64,000 bases of DNA, taken from contig UQZO01000006.1 in assembly GCA_900545545.1 (NCBI GenBank), forward strand, positions 72,087 to 136,086, given 5' to 3'. Made by a program: the position numbers and the translations under genes. The notes beneath the pieces were generated by a model. That model ran no database searches, was not told where the DNA came from, and saw only the letters and a program-made list of their open reading frames with translations. Within the stretch, counting starts at the first letter, position 1, and the number at the start of each line of letters is the position of its first letter. Origin of the DNA: an uncultured Subdoligranulum sp. (GTDB lineage Bacteria > Bacillota > Clostridia > Oscillospirales > Ruminococcaceae). This document shows positions 25,925-35,296 of this stretch, piece by piece.

Positions 25925-27117
25925 GTTTATTGGCACTGGGGGGCGGCACGGCCGCTACCCTGACAGAGCAGAGCAAGAGCCTTCTTCTACAGGCGCAGTG
26001 CATTGTGGGGGCTTCCCGTCTGCTGCAGCAGCTTCCGGAAGGATGCACGCAAAAACGTGCGGCAGCCACTAAACCGCAGCAGATTCTGGAAGCTTTGCTG
26101 GCAGCAAACTGCGCACAGTCGGCCGTGGTCTACAGCGGCGATACCGGTTTTTACTCCGGGTGTCGTAACTTGGTGCCGCTGCTGGAAGAAAACAAGGTAG
26201 AGTATGCTGTGTATCCGGGAATTTCCAGTGTGCAATTGCTGGCGGCAGCGCTGCACCGCCCCTGGCAGGATTGGGTACTCGTTTCCGCACATGGCGTACA
26301 ATGCGATGCGGTTTCTGCTGTTATGCAGGGGAAACCGGCTTTCTTCCTGACAGGGGGAAGCCTTGGCGTGCCGCAGCTCTGTGCCCAATTGACCGATGCC
26401 GGGCTGGGTGATCTGCCGGTTACCGTCGGTGAAGATCTCAGCTATCCGGGACAGCGGATTACCACAGGCACAGCGGCTGAGATGGCAGCCCGCACATTCG
26501 GGCCGTTGTGCGTTTTGCTGGCAGAAGCAGCGCCGCAGATGCCGCAGCGTGCACCCGGTTGGCCGGATGCGTGGTTTTTGCGCGGAAAAGTGCCCATGAC
26601 CAAACGCCTTGTGCGTGCCGCCGTATTGGCGGCATTGGGGCCCAAGCCGGGAGAAACAGTATGGGATGTTGGTGCCGGAACCGGCGGCGTAAGCATGGAA
26701 CTAGCGGCTGCCGTGCGCGGCGGTGCGGTCTATGCCGTTGAATGTGAAGAACCGGCGATCGACCTGATCCAACAAAACTGCCGGAAATTTCATGCCTGGA
26801 ATGTGCATGTGGTGCCCGGTAGAGCCCCGCAGGCATTGGAATCACTGCCTGCACCGGATGCTGTTTTTGTGGGCGGCAGTAAGGGCGAGATGGAAGCAAT
26901 CCTGATGGCGGCGCTGGCGAAAAATCCCGCCGTGCGGTTGTGTGTCAGCTGCATTGCGCTGGAAACCCTGGAAACCGTTCTGTCGGTCTGCCGCGCGCAC
27001 AATCTGCAGCCGCAGGTGACGCAGGTAGCTGTCAGTGATGCACAACCTATGGGACGTATGCACCTGTTGATGGCGCAGAACCCGGTTTTCCTTATCACGG
27101 TACAATGCAATGATTGA
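25915..27117 (+). CDS. cbiET: fused precorrin-6B methylase/decarboxylase CbiE-CbiT (CobL)
   Basis: About 400 residues joining two enzymes. Residues ~1-205 are a CbiE-type C5 methylase (LLALGGGTAATLTEQSK, YSGDTGFYSG). Residues ~215-400 are a CbiT-type C15 methylase/C12 decarboxylase with SAM motif VWDVGAGTGGVSMELA. The start is taken at ATG 25915, with AAGGAG about 12 bases upstream; earlier in-frame GTG/TTG codons overlap that site. The CobL arrangement is known from aerobic B12 producers and also occurs in Firmicutes. Confidence 0.92.
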   Translation: MQVSLLALGGGTAATLTEQSKSLLLQAQCIVGASRLLQQLPEGCTQKRAAATKPQQILEALLAANCAQSAVVYSGDTGFYSGCRNLVPLLEENKVEYAVYPGISSVQLLAAALHRPWQDWVLVSAHGVQCDAVSAVMQGKPAFFLTGGSLGVPQLCAQLTDAGLGDLPVTVGEDLSYPGQRITTGTAAEMAARTFGPLCVLLAEAAPQMPQRAPGWPDAWFLRGKVPMTKRLVRAAVLAALGPKPGETVWDVGAGTGGVSMELAAAVRGGAVYAVECEEPAIDLIQQNCRKFHAWNVHVVPGRAPQALESLPAPDAVFVGGSKGEMEAILMAALAKNPAVRLCVSCIALETLETVLSVCRAHNLQPQVTQVAVSDAQPMGRMHLLMAQNPVFLITVQCND

Positions 27118-28486
27118 GTGTATGATTGCCGCACCGCAGTCAGGCGGGGGCAAAACGGTAATGACCTGCGCATTGCTTGCGGCTTTAAAACAATGCGGCG
27201 TATCTCCCTGTGCTTTTAAGTGCGGGCCGGATTATATCGATCCCATGTTTCATCGTGCAGTGCTGGGCATTGAAAGCCATAACCTGGATTTATTTCTCTC
27301 TTCGGAAGAAACGGTGCGTTCTCTGTTTGCGCGGTATACAGCAGGGCATGGCGCGGCTGTCTGCGAAGGCGTGATGGGATATTATGACGGGGTTGGCGGC
27401 ACAACAACCCGTGCCAGTGCCTGGCATCTGGCGGATACGCTGCAATTGCCGGTGCTGTTGGTACTGCGCCCCAAGGGCGCAAGCCTGACCTTGGCGGCCT
27501 CTGTGCGTGGGCTGCAAAACTTCCGGGCGGACAGTCATCTGGCGGGAATTATTCTGAACGATTGCAAACCGATGCTCTACCAAACGCTGGCACCCATGCT
27601 GGAACGGGAAACCGGCTTGCAGGTATTGGGGTATCTGCCGCCGATGGAGCAGGCACAATTTCAAAGCCGCCACCTTGGACTGTATACTTCCGGGGAAATT
27701 GCAGACCTGACCGAACGGGTGGAAGCCCTGGGTCAGCAGGCACAAAAGACATTGGATTTGCCAAAGATTCTGGAATTGTGCCGTCGCCCGGATACGGCAA
27801 AATCTGTCACACCGAAGTCTGCGGCGGAGCATACCACCATTGCGGTGGCATGGGATGAGGCGTTTTGCTTTTGCTATGCCGAAACACTGGATGCACTGCG
27901 AGCAGCCGGTGCCGAGCCGGTCTTTTTCAGCCCAATGCGGGATGCTGCATTGCCCTCCGGATGCGGCGGATTGTATCTGCCCGGTGGATACCCCGAACTG
28001 TATGCAAAAACGCTCAGTCAAAATACGGCAATGCGAACCGCAATCCGGGATGCAGTACAGAGCGGTTTGCCCACGGTGGCGGAATGCGGAGGTTTTCTCT
28101 ACCTGGGCCAATCTCTGGAAGATTCGCAGGGGACCGTTTGGCCCATGGCGGGCGTTCTGCCGGGAACGGGTGTGCAAACCGAACGGCTGGTGCGTTTTGG
28201 ATACGCCGAACTTACCGCTGAAACAGACAACCTCTTGTTGCGGGCCGGGGAGCGTGTGCCCATTCATGAATTCCATTATTGGGACAGTACACAAAACGGG
28301 GAGGCTTGTACTGCCCGTAAACCGACCGGAACACGAAGCTGGAAATGCGGTTTTGCGTCGCCGCAACTGTTCGCTTCATTTGCCCATCTTTATATGGCGG
28401 GGACGCCGCAGCTGGCACAGCGCTTCGCAGCAGCCGCTTTGCAGTATGAAAGGAAGCAGAAATCATGCCCGAATACACAGATCTAA
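27110..28486 (+). CDS. cbiA: cobyrinate a,c-diamide synthase
   Basis: A 458-residue ATP- and glutamine-dependent amidase of the a and c side chains. The N-terminal P-loop-like APQSGGGKT, the DETHB-like central region and the C-terminal class I glutaminase (LYLPGGYPELYA, then AECGGFLYLG holding the catalytic Cys) are complete. It overlaps cbiET by 8 bases with no clear ribosome binding site, so translation probably depends on coupling. ATG 27122 is a possible alternative start. Confidence 0.94.
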   Translation: MIECMIAAPQSGGGKTVMTCALLAALKQCGVSPCAFKCGPDYIDPMFHRAVLGIESHNLDLFLSSEETVRSLFARYTAGHGAAVCEGVMGYYDGVGGTTTRASAWHLADTLQLPVLLVLRPKGASLTLAASVRGLQNFRADSHLAGIILNDCKPMLYQTLAPMLERETGLQVLGYLPPMEQAQFQSRHLGLYTSGEIADLTERVEALGQQAQKTLDLPKILELCRRPDTAKSVTPKSAAEHTTIAVAWDEAFCFCYAETLDALRAAGAEPVFFSPMRDAALPSGCGGLYLPGGYPELYAKTLSQNTAMRTAIRDAVQSGLPTVAECGGFLYLGQSLEDSQGTVWPMAGVLPGTGVQTERLVRFGYAELTAETDNLLLRAGERVPIHEFHYWDSTQNGEACTARKPTGTRSWKCGFASPQLFASFAHLYMAGTPQLAQRFAAAALQYERKQKSCPNTQI

Positions 28487-29541
28487 ATACAGTGCTGCAA
28501 AAAATCCCATCACCGGATGAAAAGGCGCGGGCTGCTGCCCAAAAGCAATGGGCATCCTGCGCCAAGCCGTTGGGGAGCCTGGGCCTGCTGGAGGATGCAT
28601 TGACCGAGATGGCGGCACTGACGGGTCAGGCCAAAATAGAACTTACACCGCGCACGGTTCTGGTACTATGTGCAGATAACGGTGTTGTGGCACAAGGGGT
28701 ATCCCAGTCTGGCAGTGAGGTGACCGGCATTGTGGCACACGCACTGGCTGCGGGGCAGAGCAATGTATGCCGCATGGCGGCGCTCGCATCGTGCCGCGTG
28801 CTGCCGGTGAATATGGGAATTTTGGATTTTGCACCGGAACCAGGGGTTTTTGAAAGCCGCATCGGCAATGGTACGGCCGACATGACCCGGGGCCCGGCTA
28901 TGACCTGTGCGCAGGCGGAGCAGGCAATTCTTGCCGGAATTGAGCTGGTGCGCATGCAGAAAGAGGCCGGGGTACATTTGCTGGCAACAGGGGAAATGGG
29001 TATTGGAAATACCACCACAGCTACGGCGGTAGCCTGCGTGCTACTGGGACGTACCCCGCAGGAACTGACCGGACGCGGGGCGGGGCTTTCTGATGCTGGA
29101 TTGGTGCGTAAGCGCCGGGCCATTGAAACGGCGCTCGCCGTGAATAAGCCGGACGCAAAGGACCCGGTTGATGTGCTTTCCAAGGTCGGCGGGTTTGACA
29201 TTGCCGGTTTGTGCGGTGTATTTTTGGGTGGCGCTTTATACCGTCTCCCAGTTTTGGTGGACGGTGCCATCAGTGCAGTGGCTGCACTCTGTGCGGTGCG
29301 CCTGTGCCCAAGGGCATCCGCTGCGGTTTTTGCTACCCACCAGAGTGCAGAGCCCGCAGGCGCATTGCTTTTGCAAGCGCTGGGCAAAAAGCCTTTGATC
29401 ACAGCCGGTATGCGCCTGGGCGAGGGGACCGGTGCGGTGGCAGCAATGCCGATGCTGGATATGGCGTTGGCTATCTACCAAGGCAGCACCTTTGCCGACT
29501 ATGGAATGCAGCCCTACACGCCCCAGGAGGCGCAAGGATGA
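28465..29541 (+). CDS. cobT: nicotinate-nucleotide-dimethylbenzimidazole phosphoribosyltransferase
   Basis: A 358-residue enzyme activating the lower-ligand base to its ribotide. Family motifs: KPLGSLGLLEDALTEMAAL at the N-terminus, LCADNGVVAQGVS, GEMGIGNTTTATAV (phosphate binding), and C-terminal GMRLGEGTGA with the catalytic Glu. The ribosome binding site AAAGGAAG is within cbiA, which it overlaps by 22 bases. No benzimidazole synthesis genes (bluB, bza) are nearby, so the base may be scavenged or made elsewhere. Confidence 0.95.
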   Translation: MPEYTDLNTVLQKIPSPDEKARAAAQKQWASCAKPLGSLGLLEDALTEMAALTGQAKIELTPRTVLVLCADNGVVAQGVSQSGSEVTGIVAHALAAGQSNVCRMAALASCRVLPVNMGILDFAPEPGVFESRIGNGTADMTRGPAMTCAQAEQAILAGIELVRMQKEAGVHLLATGEMGIGNTTTATAVACVLLGRTPQELTGRGAGLSDAGLVRKRRAIETALAVNKPDAKDPVDVLSKVGGFDIAGLCGVFLGGALYRLPVLVDGAISAVAALCAVRLCPRASAAVFATHQSAEPAGALLLQALGKKPLITAGMRLGEGTGAVAAMPMLDMALAIYQGSTFADYGMQPYTPQEAQG

Positions 29542-30077
29542 CGACGCTTGTGATCGGTGGCTCCGGCAGCGGAAAAAGCGAATATGCAGAACGTCTTGCC
29601 GTGCGCTTGGCCAAAGAGGCCCCGCGATATTATCTGGCAACCATGCAGGTCTGGGACGATGAATGCCGGGCGCGCATTGAAAAACACCGAAAGCAACGGG
29701 CCGGGCGCAGATTCGTAACTGTGGAATGTCCGCGTGATCTCGGCAAGATCGAAGCTGCGACCCTTGACGACGGTGGTACGATTTTGCTGGAAGATCTGGG
29801 TAATCTGGCAGCAAATGAACTGTACGCGCCGGGGGCCGATCTGGTTGCCGCGGAGGCGGCGATCCTTGCCGGTGTAGAACATCTTACGGCTGTCAGCGGT
29901 CATTTGGTTATCGTTTCTAACGAAGTCTGCACAGGCGGCGCAAACTACGCCGGGGATACAGACCTGTATCTGCGTCTTTTGGGACGCTTGCACCAGCGCA
30001 TTGCGCAGCAGGCGGATGCGGTCTGCGAAGTGGTTGGCGGTTTGCCATATTATTACAAGGGAAGGAATCCAATATGA
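29538..30077 (+). CDS. cobU: adenosylcobinamide kinase / adenosylcobinamide-phosphate guanylyltransferase
   Basis: A 179-residue P-loop enzyme for nucleotide-loop assembly. GGSGSGKS is at 7-14, and His50 in the RIEKHRKQR stretch matches the GMP-accepting histidine of Salmonella CobU. The C-terminal region reads SNEVCTGG, where CobU usually has EVGxGIVP, so this motif is diverged. Start chosen at ATG 29538: AGGAGG upstream and ATGA overlap with cobT. A second short CobU-like gene lies beyond cobS. Confidence 0.88.
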   Translation: MTTLVIGGSGSGKSEYAERLAVRLAKEAPRYYLATMQVWDDECRARIEKHRKQRAGRRFVTVECPRDLGKIEAATLDDGGTILLEDLGNLAANELYAPGADLVAAEAAILAGVEHLTAVSGHLVIVSNEVCTGGANYAGDTDLYLRLLGRLHQRIAQQADAVCEVVGGLPYYYKGRNPI

Positions 30078-30850
30078 TCGTGCCGGAAACGATTGCGGTG
30101 GCGTTTGCCATGTTCAGTGCCATCCCGGTGCCGCAGCCAACTTGGAACGAAAAGAACATGCGGTATGTTCTTTGTGCATTTCCGCTTGTGGGCGTGGTAT
30201 GCGCTTTCGCGTATGCATTGTGGGCGTTTCTCTGCGCTTCCTGGCCGATTCCAGGCTGGCTGCAGGCCGCCGGGTATTGTCTGGCGCCCGTACTGATTAC
30301 GGGCGGTATCCATCTGGATGGTTACGCAGATACCTGCGATGCGCTGGCCAGTTATGCCGATGCCGCCAAAAAGCAGGAAATTTTAAAGGACCCGCACTGC
30401 GGTGCCTTTGCGCTGATTCGCGTGTGCAGCTATTTTGTGGCCTACTTTGCCCTGTGCGCGTCCTTTACGATGGACTCTCGAACTTTGCTTTGCCTGGGCC
30501 TCGGATTTGTTTTGGAGCGCGCTCTGTCCGGCTGGGCAGTGGCGGCACTGCCCATTGCCAAAAATACCGGCCTAGTACATACCTTTGCCACAACGGCGGA
30601 CCGTACCACCGTGCGCCGGGTTTTGGCGGGCTTGGCATTTGTGCTGTGCGGGGCGCTGGTTATCATCGGGAGAATCGGCGGACTGGCTATGGTGGCGGCG
30701 GCAGGTTTTGTGCTGTGGCGGTATCGCACGGTGGCGCAAAAACAGTTCGGCGGCATATCCGGTGATTTGGCCGGCTGGTTTTTGCAAAAGGCAGAACTGT
30801 GGATGTTGGCGGCACTGGTGGCGTGCCGTATTGTGGAGGCGGGACTATGA
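30074..30850 (+). CDS. cobS: adenosylcobinamide-GDP ribazoletransferase (cobalamin synthase)
   Basis: A 258-residue membrane enzyme joining adenosylcobinamide-GDP and alpha-ribazole(-phosphate). It has FSAIPVPQPTWNE at the N-terminus, the acidic motif GGIHLDGYADTCDAL (about 76-90) thought to bind metal, DPHCGAFAL downstream, and about six hydrophobic helices. ATGA overlaps on both sides tie it to cobU and to the small CobU-like gene. Confidence 0.94.
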   Translation: MIVPETIAVAFAMFSAIPVPQPTWNEKNMRYVLCAFPLVGVVCAFAYALWAFLCASWPIPGWLQAAGYCLAPVLITGGIHLDGYADTCDALASYADAAKKQEILKDPHCGAFALIRVCSYFVAYFALCASFTMDSRTLLCLGLGFVLERALSGWAVAALPIAKNTGLVHTFATTADRTTVRRVLAGLAFVLCGALVIIGRIGGLAMVAAAGFVLWRYRTVAQKQFGGISGDLAGWFLQKAELWMLAALVACRIVEAGL

Positions 30851-31185
30851 TTTTGGTAATGGGACCACTGTACAGCGGAAAACGGGCTTTTGCCTGCCGG
30901 TTATTGCACTGCGAGGAAAAGGAATTGAGCCGATATGCGGTGTGGGACGTGCAGGAGCGTGCGGCAAAGACTGAAAACCTGGAATGCCTGGCCGACGAAC
31001 TGGCCCGATGGTCTGTCGTGATTGCCACCGAGATTGGCGGAGGTGTCGTCCCTACCGATCCGGAGGAGCGTGCGGAGCGGGAAGCAGCGGGACGTTTGAA
31101 CTGTCTGCTTTCTCAACGGGCCGACACGGTTGTGCGGGTCTTTTATGGTCTGCCACTTGTATTGAAAGGAAGTTTATCGCAATGA
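30847..31185 (+). CDS. short CobU-like P-loop protein
   Basis: 112 residues. It starts with a variant P-loop GPLYSGKR (6-13) and ends with a region closely resembling the CobU C-terminus: EIGGGVVPTDPEERAEREAAG, LNCLLSQRADTVV, YGLPLVLKG. The middle ~60 residues of CobU, including the GMP-accepting histidine loop, are missing. It therefore keeps exactly the motif that is diverged in the full-length CobU two genes upstream. Start ATG 30847 gives an ATGA overlap with cobS; its stop overlaps cobC the same way. It could be a subunit, a specialised kinase or a regulatory remnant. Function is inferred only from context. Confidence 0.8.
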   Translation: MILVMGPLYSGKRAFACRLLHCEEKELSRYAVWDVQERAAKTENLECLADELARWSVVIATEIGGGVVPTDPEERAEREAAGRLNCLLSQRADTVVRVFYGLPLVLKGSLSQ

Positions 31186-31781
31186 TTATCTATCTGCTGC
31201 GGCATGGTACCACCATTTACAATGTGGAAAAGCGCTATCAGGGACAGCGCGATATTCCACTGTCGGATGCAGGCAAAGCTCAAATCTGTCCGGCGGATTT
31301 TACCACAGATGTGGTGTATGTTTCGCCCTTGATGCGCACCCAGCAAACGGCGCAGATTATGTTCCCGCAGGCGAAGCAGATCGTTGTGGAGGACCTCAAG
31401 GAGATGAATTTCGGCAGCTTTGAGGGCCGCAATTATATCGAGATGGAGCATGATCCAGACTATCTCGCGTGGGTTCAGTCCAACTGCGAAACACCCTGCC
31501 CCGATGGAGAACGGAAAGATCAATTCTGTGAGCGTACCTGCAGGGCATTTGCTCAGCTGGTGGATAGCGCTTTTGCCGAAGGGCGCAATCAACTGGTGAT
31601 TGTTGCGCATGGCGGTACCCAGATGGCGGTGATGGAGCGTTTTGCAATACCCCATTATGAATACTATCATTGGTGTGCCCCAAACGCGGGCGGTTATAAG
31701 CTGGATGCTTCCCGCTGGCAGCAGGACCACACGCTGACGCTGCTGGAAACGGTACAGTATACCAAGGAGCCCCGTGCATGA
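31182..31781 (+). CDS. cobC: alpha-ribazole phosphatase, histidine phosphatase family
   Basis: 199 residues of the phosphoglycerate-mutase-like superfamily. LRHGTT (R7, H8) holds the phosphorylated His, with the second His in VAHGGTQ and an Arg in YVSPLMRTQQTA. In a B12 operon this is most likely CobC, dephosphorylating alpha-ribazole-5'-phosphate or adenosylcobalamin-phosphate. The start at ATG 31182 follows GAAAGGAAG and overlaps the short CobU-like gene. Confidence 0.88.
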   Translation: MIIYLLRHGTTIYNVEKRYQGQRDIPLSDAGKAQICPADFTTDVVYVSPLMRTQQTAQIMFPQAKQIVVEDLKEMNFGSFEGRNYIEMEHDPDYLAWVQSNCETPCPDGERKDQFCERTCRAFAQLVDSAFAEGRNQLVIVAHGGTQMAVMERFAIPHYEYYHWCAPNAGGYKLDASRWQQDHTLTLLETVQYTKEPRA

Positions 31782-32746
31782 CGATCTGTATTGCTGTTTT
31801 GCTGGGATTTCTGCTGGATTTATGTCTGGCGGACCCGTCGTGGATGCCGCATCCGGTTGTGCTGATGGGGAAATGCATCACCCGTCTGGAAAAGTGTCTG
31901 CGGGCGCGTTTTCCCGCTACGGCGCGCGGAGAACGGATGGCCGGGTGTGTTCTGGCTGTAGTACTGCCGGTGGGGACGCTGGTGCTCACGTCGGCGGTCT
32001 GCTTTCTGGCATATCGGATACACCCGGTGCTGAGCCTGGCGGTACAAACGCTGTGGTGCTGGCAGGCTCTGGCTGTCAAAGGATTGGCTGTAGAAAGCCG
32101 AAATGTGTATCGCTGTCTTGCGGCAGGGGATTTGCCGGCCGCACGCAAGGCTGTTTCGCGCATTGTGGGCCGTGATACGCAGGCATTGAACGAGGAGGGT
32201 GTAACCAAAGCGGCCGTAGAAACTGTAGCGGAAAATTTCTCCGACGGTGTGGTTGCGCCGCTGCTCTATATGTTGCTGGGCGGCGCACCTCTGGCCCTTT
32301 GTTATAAGGCCATCAACACGATGGACAGCATGGTTGGCTACAAAAACGAGCGATATCTGTATTTTGGCCGCGCGGCTGCCAAGCTGGACGACGTTGCCAA
32401 TTATTTGCCTTCGCGCCTGGCGGCATTGTTCTGGATTGCAGCAGCCGCACTCATAGGACAGCATGCCGGCAATGCCTGGAAAATCTGGCGGCGAGACCGC
32501 CGCAATCATGCCAGCCCGAACAGTGCCCAGACAGAATCGGCATGTGCCGGGGCACTGAGGGTACAGCTGGCAGGGCCGGCCTATTACTTTGGTGAATATT
32601 ACGACAAACCGACGATTGGTGACGCCCTGCGGCCGGTGGAACCACGGGACATTCTGCGTGCCAATGGGATGCTGTTTGCGGCGTCCCTTTTGGCGTTGAT
32701 TTTAGGACTTGCAATACGGGTGGGATTTGTTTTTCTTTTGAGGTGA
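31778..32746 (+). CDS. cbiB: adenosylcobinamide-phosphate synthase
   Basis: A 322-residue polytopic membrane enzyme attaching aminopropanol phosphate to adenosylcobyric acid. Hallmarks: LLDLCLADPSWMPHPVVLMGK at the start, SRIVGRDTQALNEEGVTKAAVETVAENFSDGVVAPL in the middle (reported here in part), and MVGYKNERY. It is ATGA-coupled to cobC. Confidence 0.94.
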   Translation: MTICIAVLLGFLLDLCLADPSWMPHPVVLMGKCITRLEKCLRARFPATARGERMAGCVLAVVLPVGTLVLTSAVCFLAYRIHPVLSLAVQTLWCWQALAVKGLAVESRNVYRCLAAGDLPAARKAVSRIVGRDTQALNEEGVTKAAVETVAENFSDGVVAPLLYMLLGGAPLALCYKAINTMDSMVGYKNERYLYFGRAAAKLDDVANYLPSRLAALFWIAAAALIGQHAGNAWKIWRRDRRNHASPNSAQTESACAGALRVQLAGPAYYFGEYYDKPTIGDALRPVEPRDILRANGMLFAASLLALILGLAIRVGFVFLLR

Positions 32747-32750
32747 TGAA

Positions 32751-33803
32751 ATGCAGTTGGTACACGGCGGCGATTGGGCCGGGTTTGAGGCAGAATACGG
32801 GCGGGCACCTTTGGATTTTTCTGCCAACGTCAGCCCGCTTGGCGTGCCGCAGGGCGTGCGCGACGCGATTGCGGCTGCGGCGGTCGATGCAGACCGGTAC
32901 CCGGACCCGCTGTGCCGCACCTTGTGCCGGAAAATCGCGAATAAGGAAGAAGTTTCGCCCGACTGGATTCTTTGCGGCAACGGTGCTGCGGATCTGATCT
33001 GGCGTCTGGCAGCAGCGCTTCGCCCTCAAAGAGCACTGTTGCCCGCACCGGCTTTTGCCGAATATGAAGCGGCGCTGCGCAGTGTGAATTGCCAGATCGT
33101 GCACAGCCTTCTTTCATCGGAATCAGGCTTTACGGTGGGGGAAGACTTCCTGCAGGAAATAACGCCGCAGACGGAGATGGTTTTTCTGTGTGAGCCGAAC
33201 AATCCCACCGGCCGCACAACCGCAATGCCGCTTTTGCGCAGAATCTTGGACCGCTGCGCCGAAGCAGGTACGGTGCTGGTCGTGGACGAATGTTTCGGTG
33301 ATTTTCTGGATGACCCGGCCGCCCATACCCTTGTGCCGTTATTGGGGGCGTATCCGAATCTTGTGATTCTGAAAGCATTTACCAAAATGTATGCGATGGC
33401 TGGTGTACGGCTGGGGTATGCCCTCTGCGCAGACAAAGCAACGCTTGAAAAACTGCGTGCGGCCGGTTCGCCCTGGGCTGTCAGCAGTCTGGCACAGGCA
33501 GCCGGCTGTGCGGCTTTGCTGGAGGGTGACTATGTACAGCGTGTTCGAACGCTGATTCAGGCGCAGCGCCCGCACATGACGCAGGGACTGCGCGCACTGG
33601 GATTGCGTGTAATTCCGGGAAAGGCAAACTATCTGCTGTTTCAATGTGCAACGCCGTTGCTGGAGCCTTTGCGCACACGCGGGATACTGCTGCGAAGCTG
33701 CGGAAACTACCTGGGATTGGATGATACCTGGTACCGGACAGCCATCCGGACCAAAGAGGAAAACCGCCGATTTCTGGCGGCACTTGAGGAGATTCTGTCA
33801 TGA
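32751..33803 (+). CDS. cobD: L-threonine-O-3-phosphate decarboxylase
   Basis: A 350-residue PLP-dependent fold-type I aminotransferase-like enzyme that makes (R)-1-aminopropan-2-ol phosphate for CbiB. HGGDW opens the protein, DFSANVSPLG binds the phosphate end, EPNNPTGRTT is the central motif, and Lys212 in KAFTKMYAMAGVRLGY is the Schiff-base lysine. It is placed 4 bases after cbiB. The threonine kinase (PduX type) that supplies its substrate is not in the window. A HisC-like paralogue would look similar; context decides. Confidence 0.92.
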   Translation: MQLVHGGDWAGFEAEYGRAPLDFSANVSPLGVPQGVRDAIAAAAVDADRYPDPLCRTLCRKIANKEEVSPDWILCGNGAADLIWRLAAALRPQRALLPAPAFAEYEAALRSVNCQIVHSLLSSESGFTVGEDFLQEITPQTEMVFLCEPNNPTGRTTAMPLLRRILDRCAEAGTVLVVDECFGDFLDDPAAHTLVPLLGAYPNLVILKAFTKMYAMAGVRLGYALCADKATLEKLRAAGSPWAVSSLAQAAGCAALLEGDYVQRVRTLIQAQRPHMTQGLRALGLRVIPGKANYLLFQCATPLLEPLRTRGILLRSCGNYLGLDDTWYRTAIRTKEENRRFLAALEEILS

Positions 33804-35296
33804 GCAACACAAACCGTGCACGATGCATTATGGTGCAGGGGACGATGTCGGGCGCAGGGAAAAGCCTGCTTTGTACGGCACTCTGCCGTATTTTTGCACA
33901 GGATGGTCTGCGCGTGGCGCCGTTCAAGAGCCAGAATATGGCGCTGAACAGTTACGTTACCCGTGACGGCTTGGAAATGGGCCGTGCCCAGGTAGTGCAG
34001 GCGCAGGCGGCAGGGATTGAGCCGGATGTGCGTATGAATCCGATTCTGCTCAAGCCCTGCAGCGATACCGGCAGCCAGGTCATCGTTCGGGGAGAAGTGC
34101 GCGGTCAGATGCCGGCGGCAGAGTATTTCCGTCACAAAAAACAGCTGATCCCCGAAATTCTTGCCGCGTATCAAAGTCTTGCGGAAGAATATGATGTCCT
34201 TGTGATAGAAGGTGCCGGCAGCCCGGCAGAAATCAATCTTAAAGCAGATGATATCGTCAACATGGGGCTGGCCAGACTTGTCAACGCGCCGGTGCTTCTG
34301 GCGGGGGATATTGACCGCGGCGGTGTTTTTGCGCAGCTTTACGGTACGGTGGCGCTGCTCGAGGAGGAAGAACGTGCCCGCATCGGCGGGCTTGTCATCA
34401 ATAAGTTCCGCGGCGATCCCGCTATTTTACGGCCGGGTCTTTCCATGTTGGAAGAGAGAACCCGTCTGCCGGTGCTGGGGGTGGTGCCCTATCTTGAGGT
34501 GGACGTTGATGATGAAGATTCCCTTGCGCCCTGCCTGGGAACAGCATCTGTACATAAACCCATTGATATCGCGGTCATCCGATTGCCCAGAATTTCCAAT
34601 TTCACGGATTTTACGCCGCTGGAAAGTCATCCGGCGCTGGGTGTTCGCTATGTAAGTGAAGCATCAGTGTTGGGGCACCCCGATCTCATCATTCTTCCGG
34701 GTACAAAGAATACGGTGGAAGATCTTTTGTGGCTGCGCCAGAACGGGCTGGAAGCGGCAATCCTTAAGGCGAGCACCTCTGATACACCCGTTCTGGGCAT
34801 TTGTGGCGGTTATCAGATGCTAGGACAGACGTTGAGTGACCCGGACGGTGTGGAGGGCGGTGTGCCCGGCCGTACGCTGCGCGGCTTGGAACTGCTGCCG
34901 GTGAAAACTGTTTTCACGGCAGAAAAAACACGTACCCGGGTACAGGCTGTGACAGAATCGGGACCTTTTGCCGGGGCACGACTGGATGGATATGAAATTC
35001 ACATGGGCCGGACACAAGTCGAAGGCGCAGCGTTTTGCAGGCTGCAGGATGGCACACAGGATGGATGCTGCCGAAATCTTGTGTATGGTACGTATCTGCA
35101 CGGATTGTTTGATACGGGGGAACTGACGGTGAAACTGGCGGACTGGTTATGTACCCGCAAAGGGCTGAGCCCTCAGCAGGCAGCGCCGGTCAGCCATGCA
35201 GCTTACCAGCAACGCCAGTTTGACAGATTGGCCGATGGCGTGCGGGAGGCACTGGATATGCAGGCAATTTATCGCATGATGGAGGAATGTCGATGA
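33800..35296 (+). CDS. cbiP: cobyric acid synthase
   Basis: A 498-residue ATP- and glutamine-dependent amidase of side chains b, d, e and g. The N-terminal GTMSGAGKS and FKSQNMALNS motifs and the C-terminal glutaminase with catalytic Cys335 in LGICGGYQ and a later HGLFD segment match CobQ/CbiP. Length is typical. ATGA overlap with cobD and with cbiC. Confidence 0.95.
   Translation: MSNTNRARCIMVQGTMSGAGKSLLCTALCRIFAQDGLRVAPFKSQNMALNSYVTRDGLEMGRAQVVQAQAAGIEPDVRMNPILLKPCSDTGSQVIVRGEVRGQMPAAEYFRHKKQLIPEILAAYQSLAEEYDVLVIEGAGSPAEINLKADDIVNMGLARLVNAPVLLAGDIDRGGVFAQLYGTVALLEEEERARIGGLVINKFRGDPAILRPGLSMLEERTRLPVLGVVPYLEVDVDDEDSLAPCLGTASVHKPIDIAVIRLPRISNFTDFTPLESHPALGVRYVSEASVLGHPDLIILPGTKNTVEDLLWLRQNGLEAAILKASTSDTPVLGICGGYQMLGQTLSDPDGVEGGVPGRTLRGLELLPVKTVFTAEKTRTRVQAVTESGPFAGARLDGYEIHMGRTQVEGAAFCRLQDGTQDGCCRNLVYGTYLHGLFDTGELTVKLADWLCTRKGLSPQQAAPVSHAAYQQRQFDRLADGVREALDMQAIYRMMEECR

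Noticed and set aside
29211..29537. Extended CobU start at 29211
   Set aside because: The upstream frame lies inside cobT and precedes the P-loop by over 100 unrelated residues; ATG 29538 has AGGAGG and the ATGA overlap.
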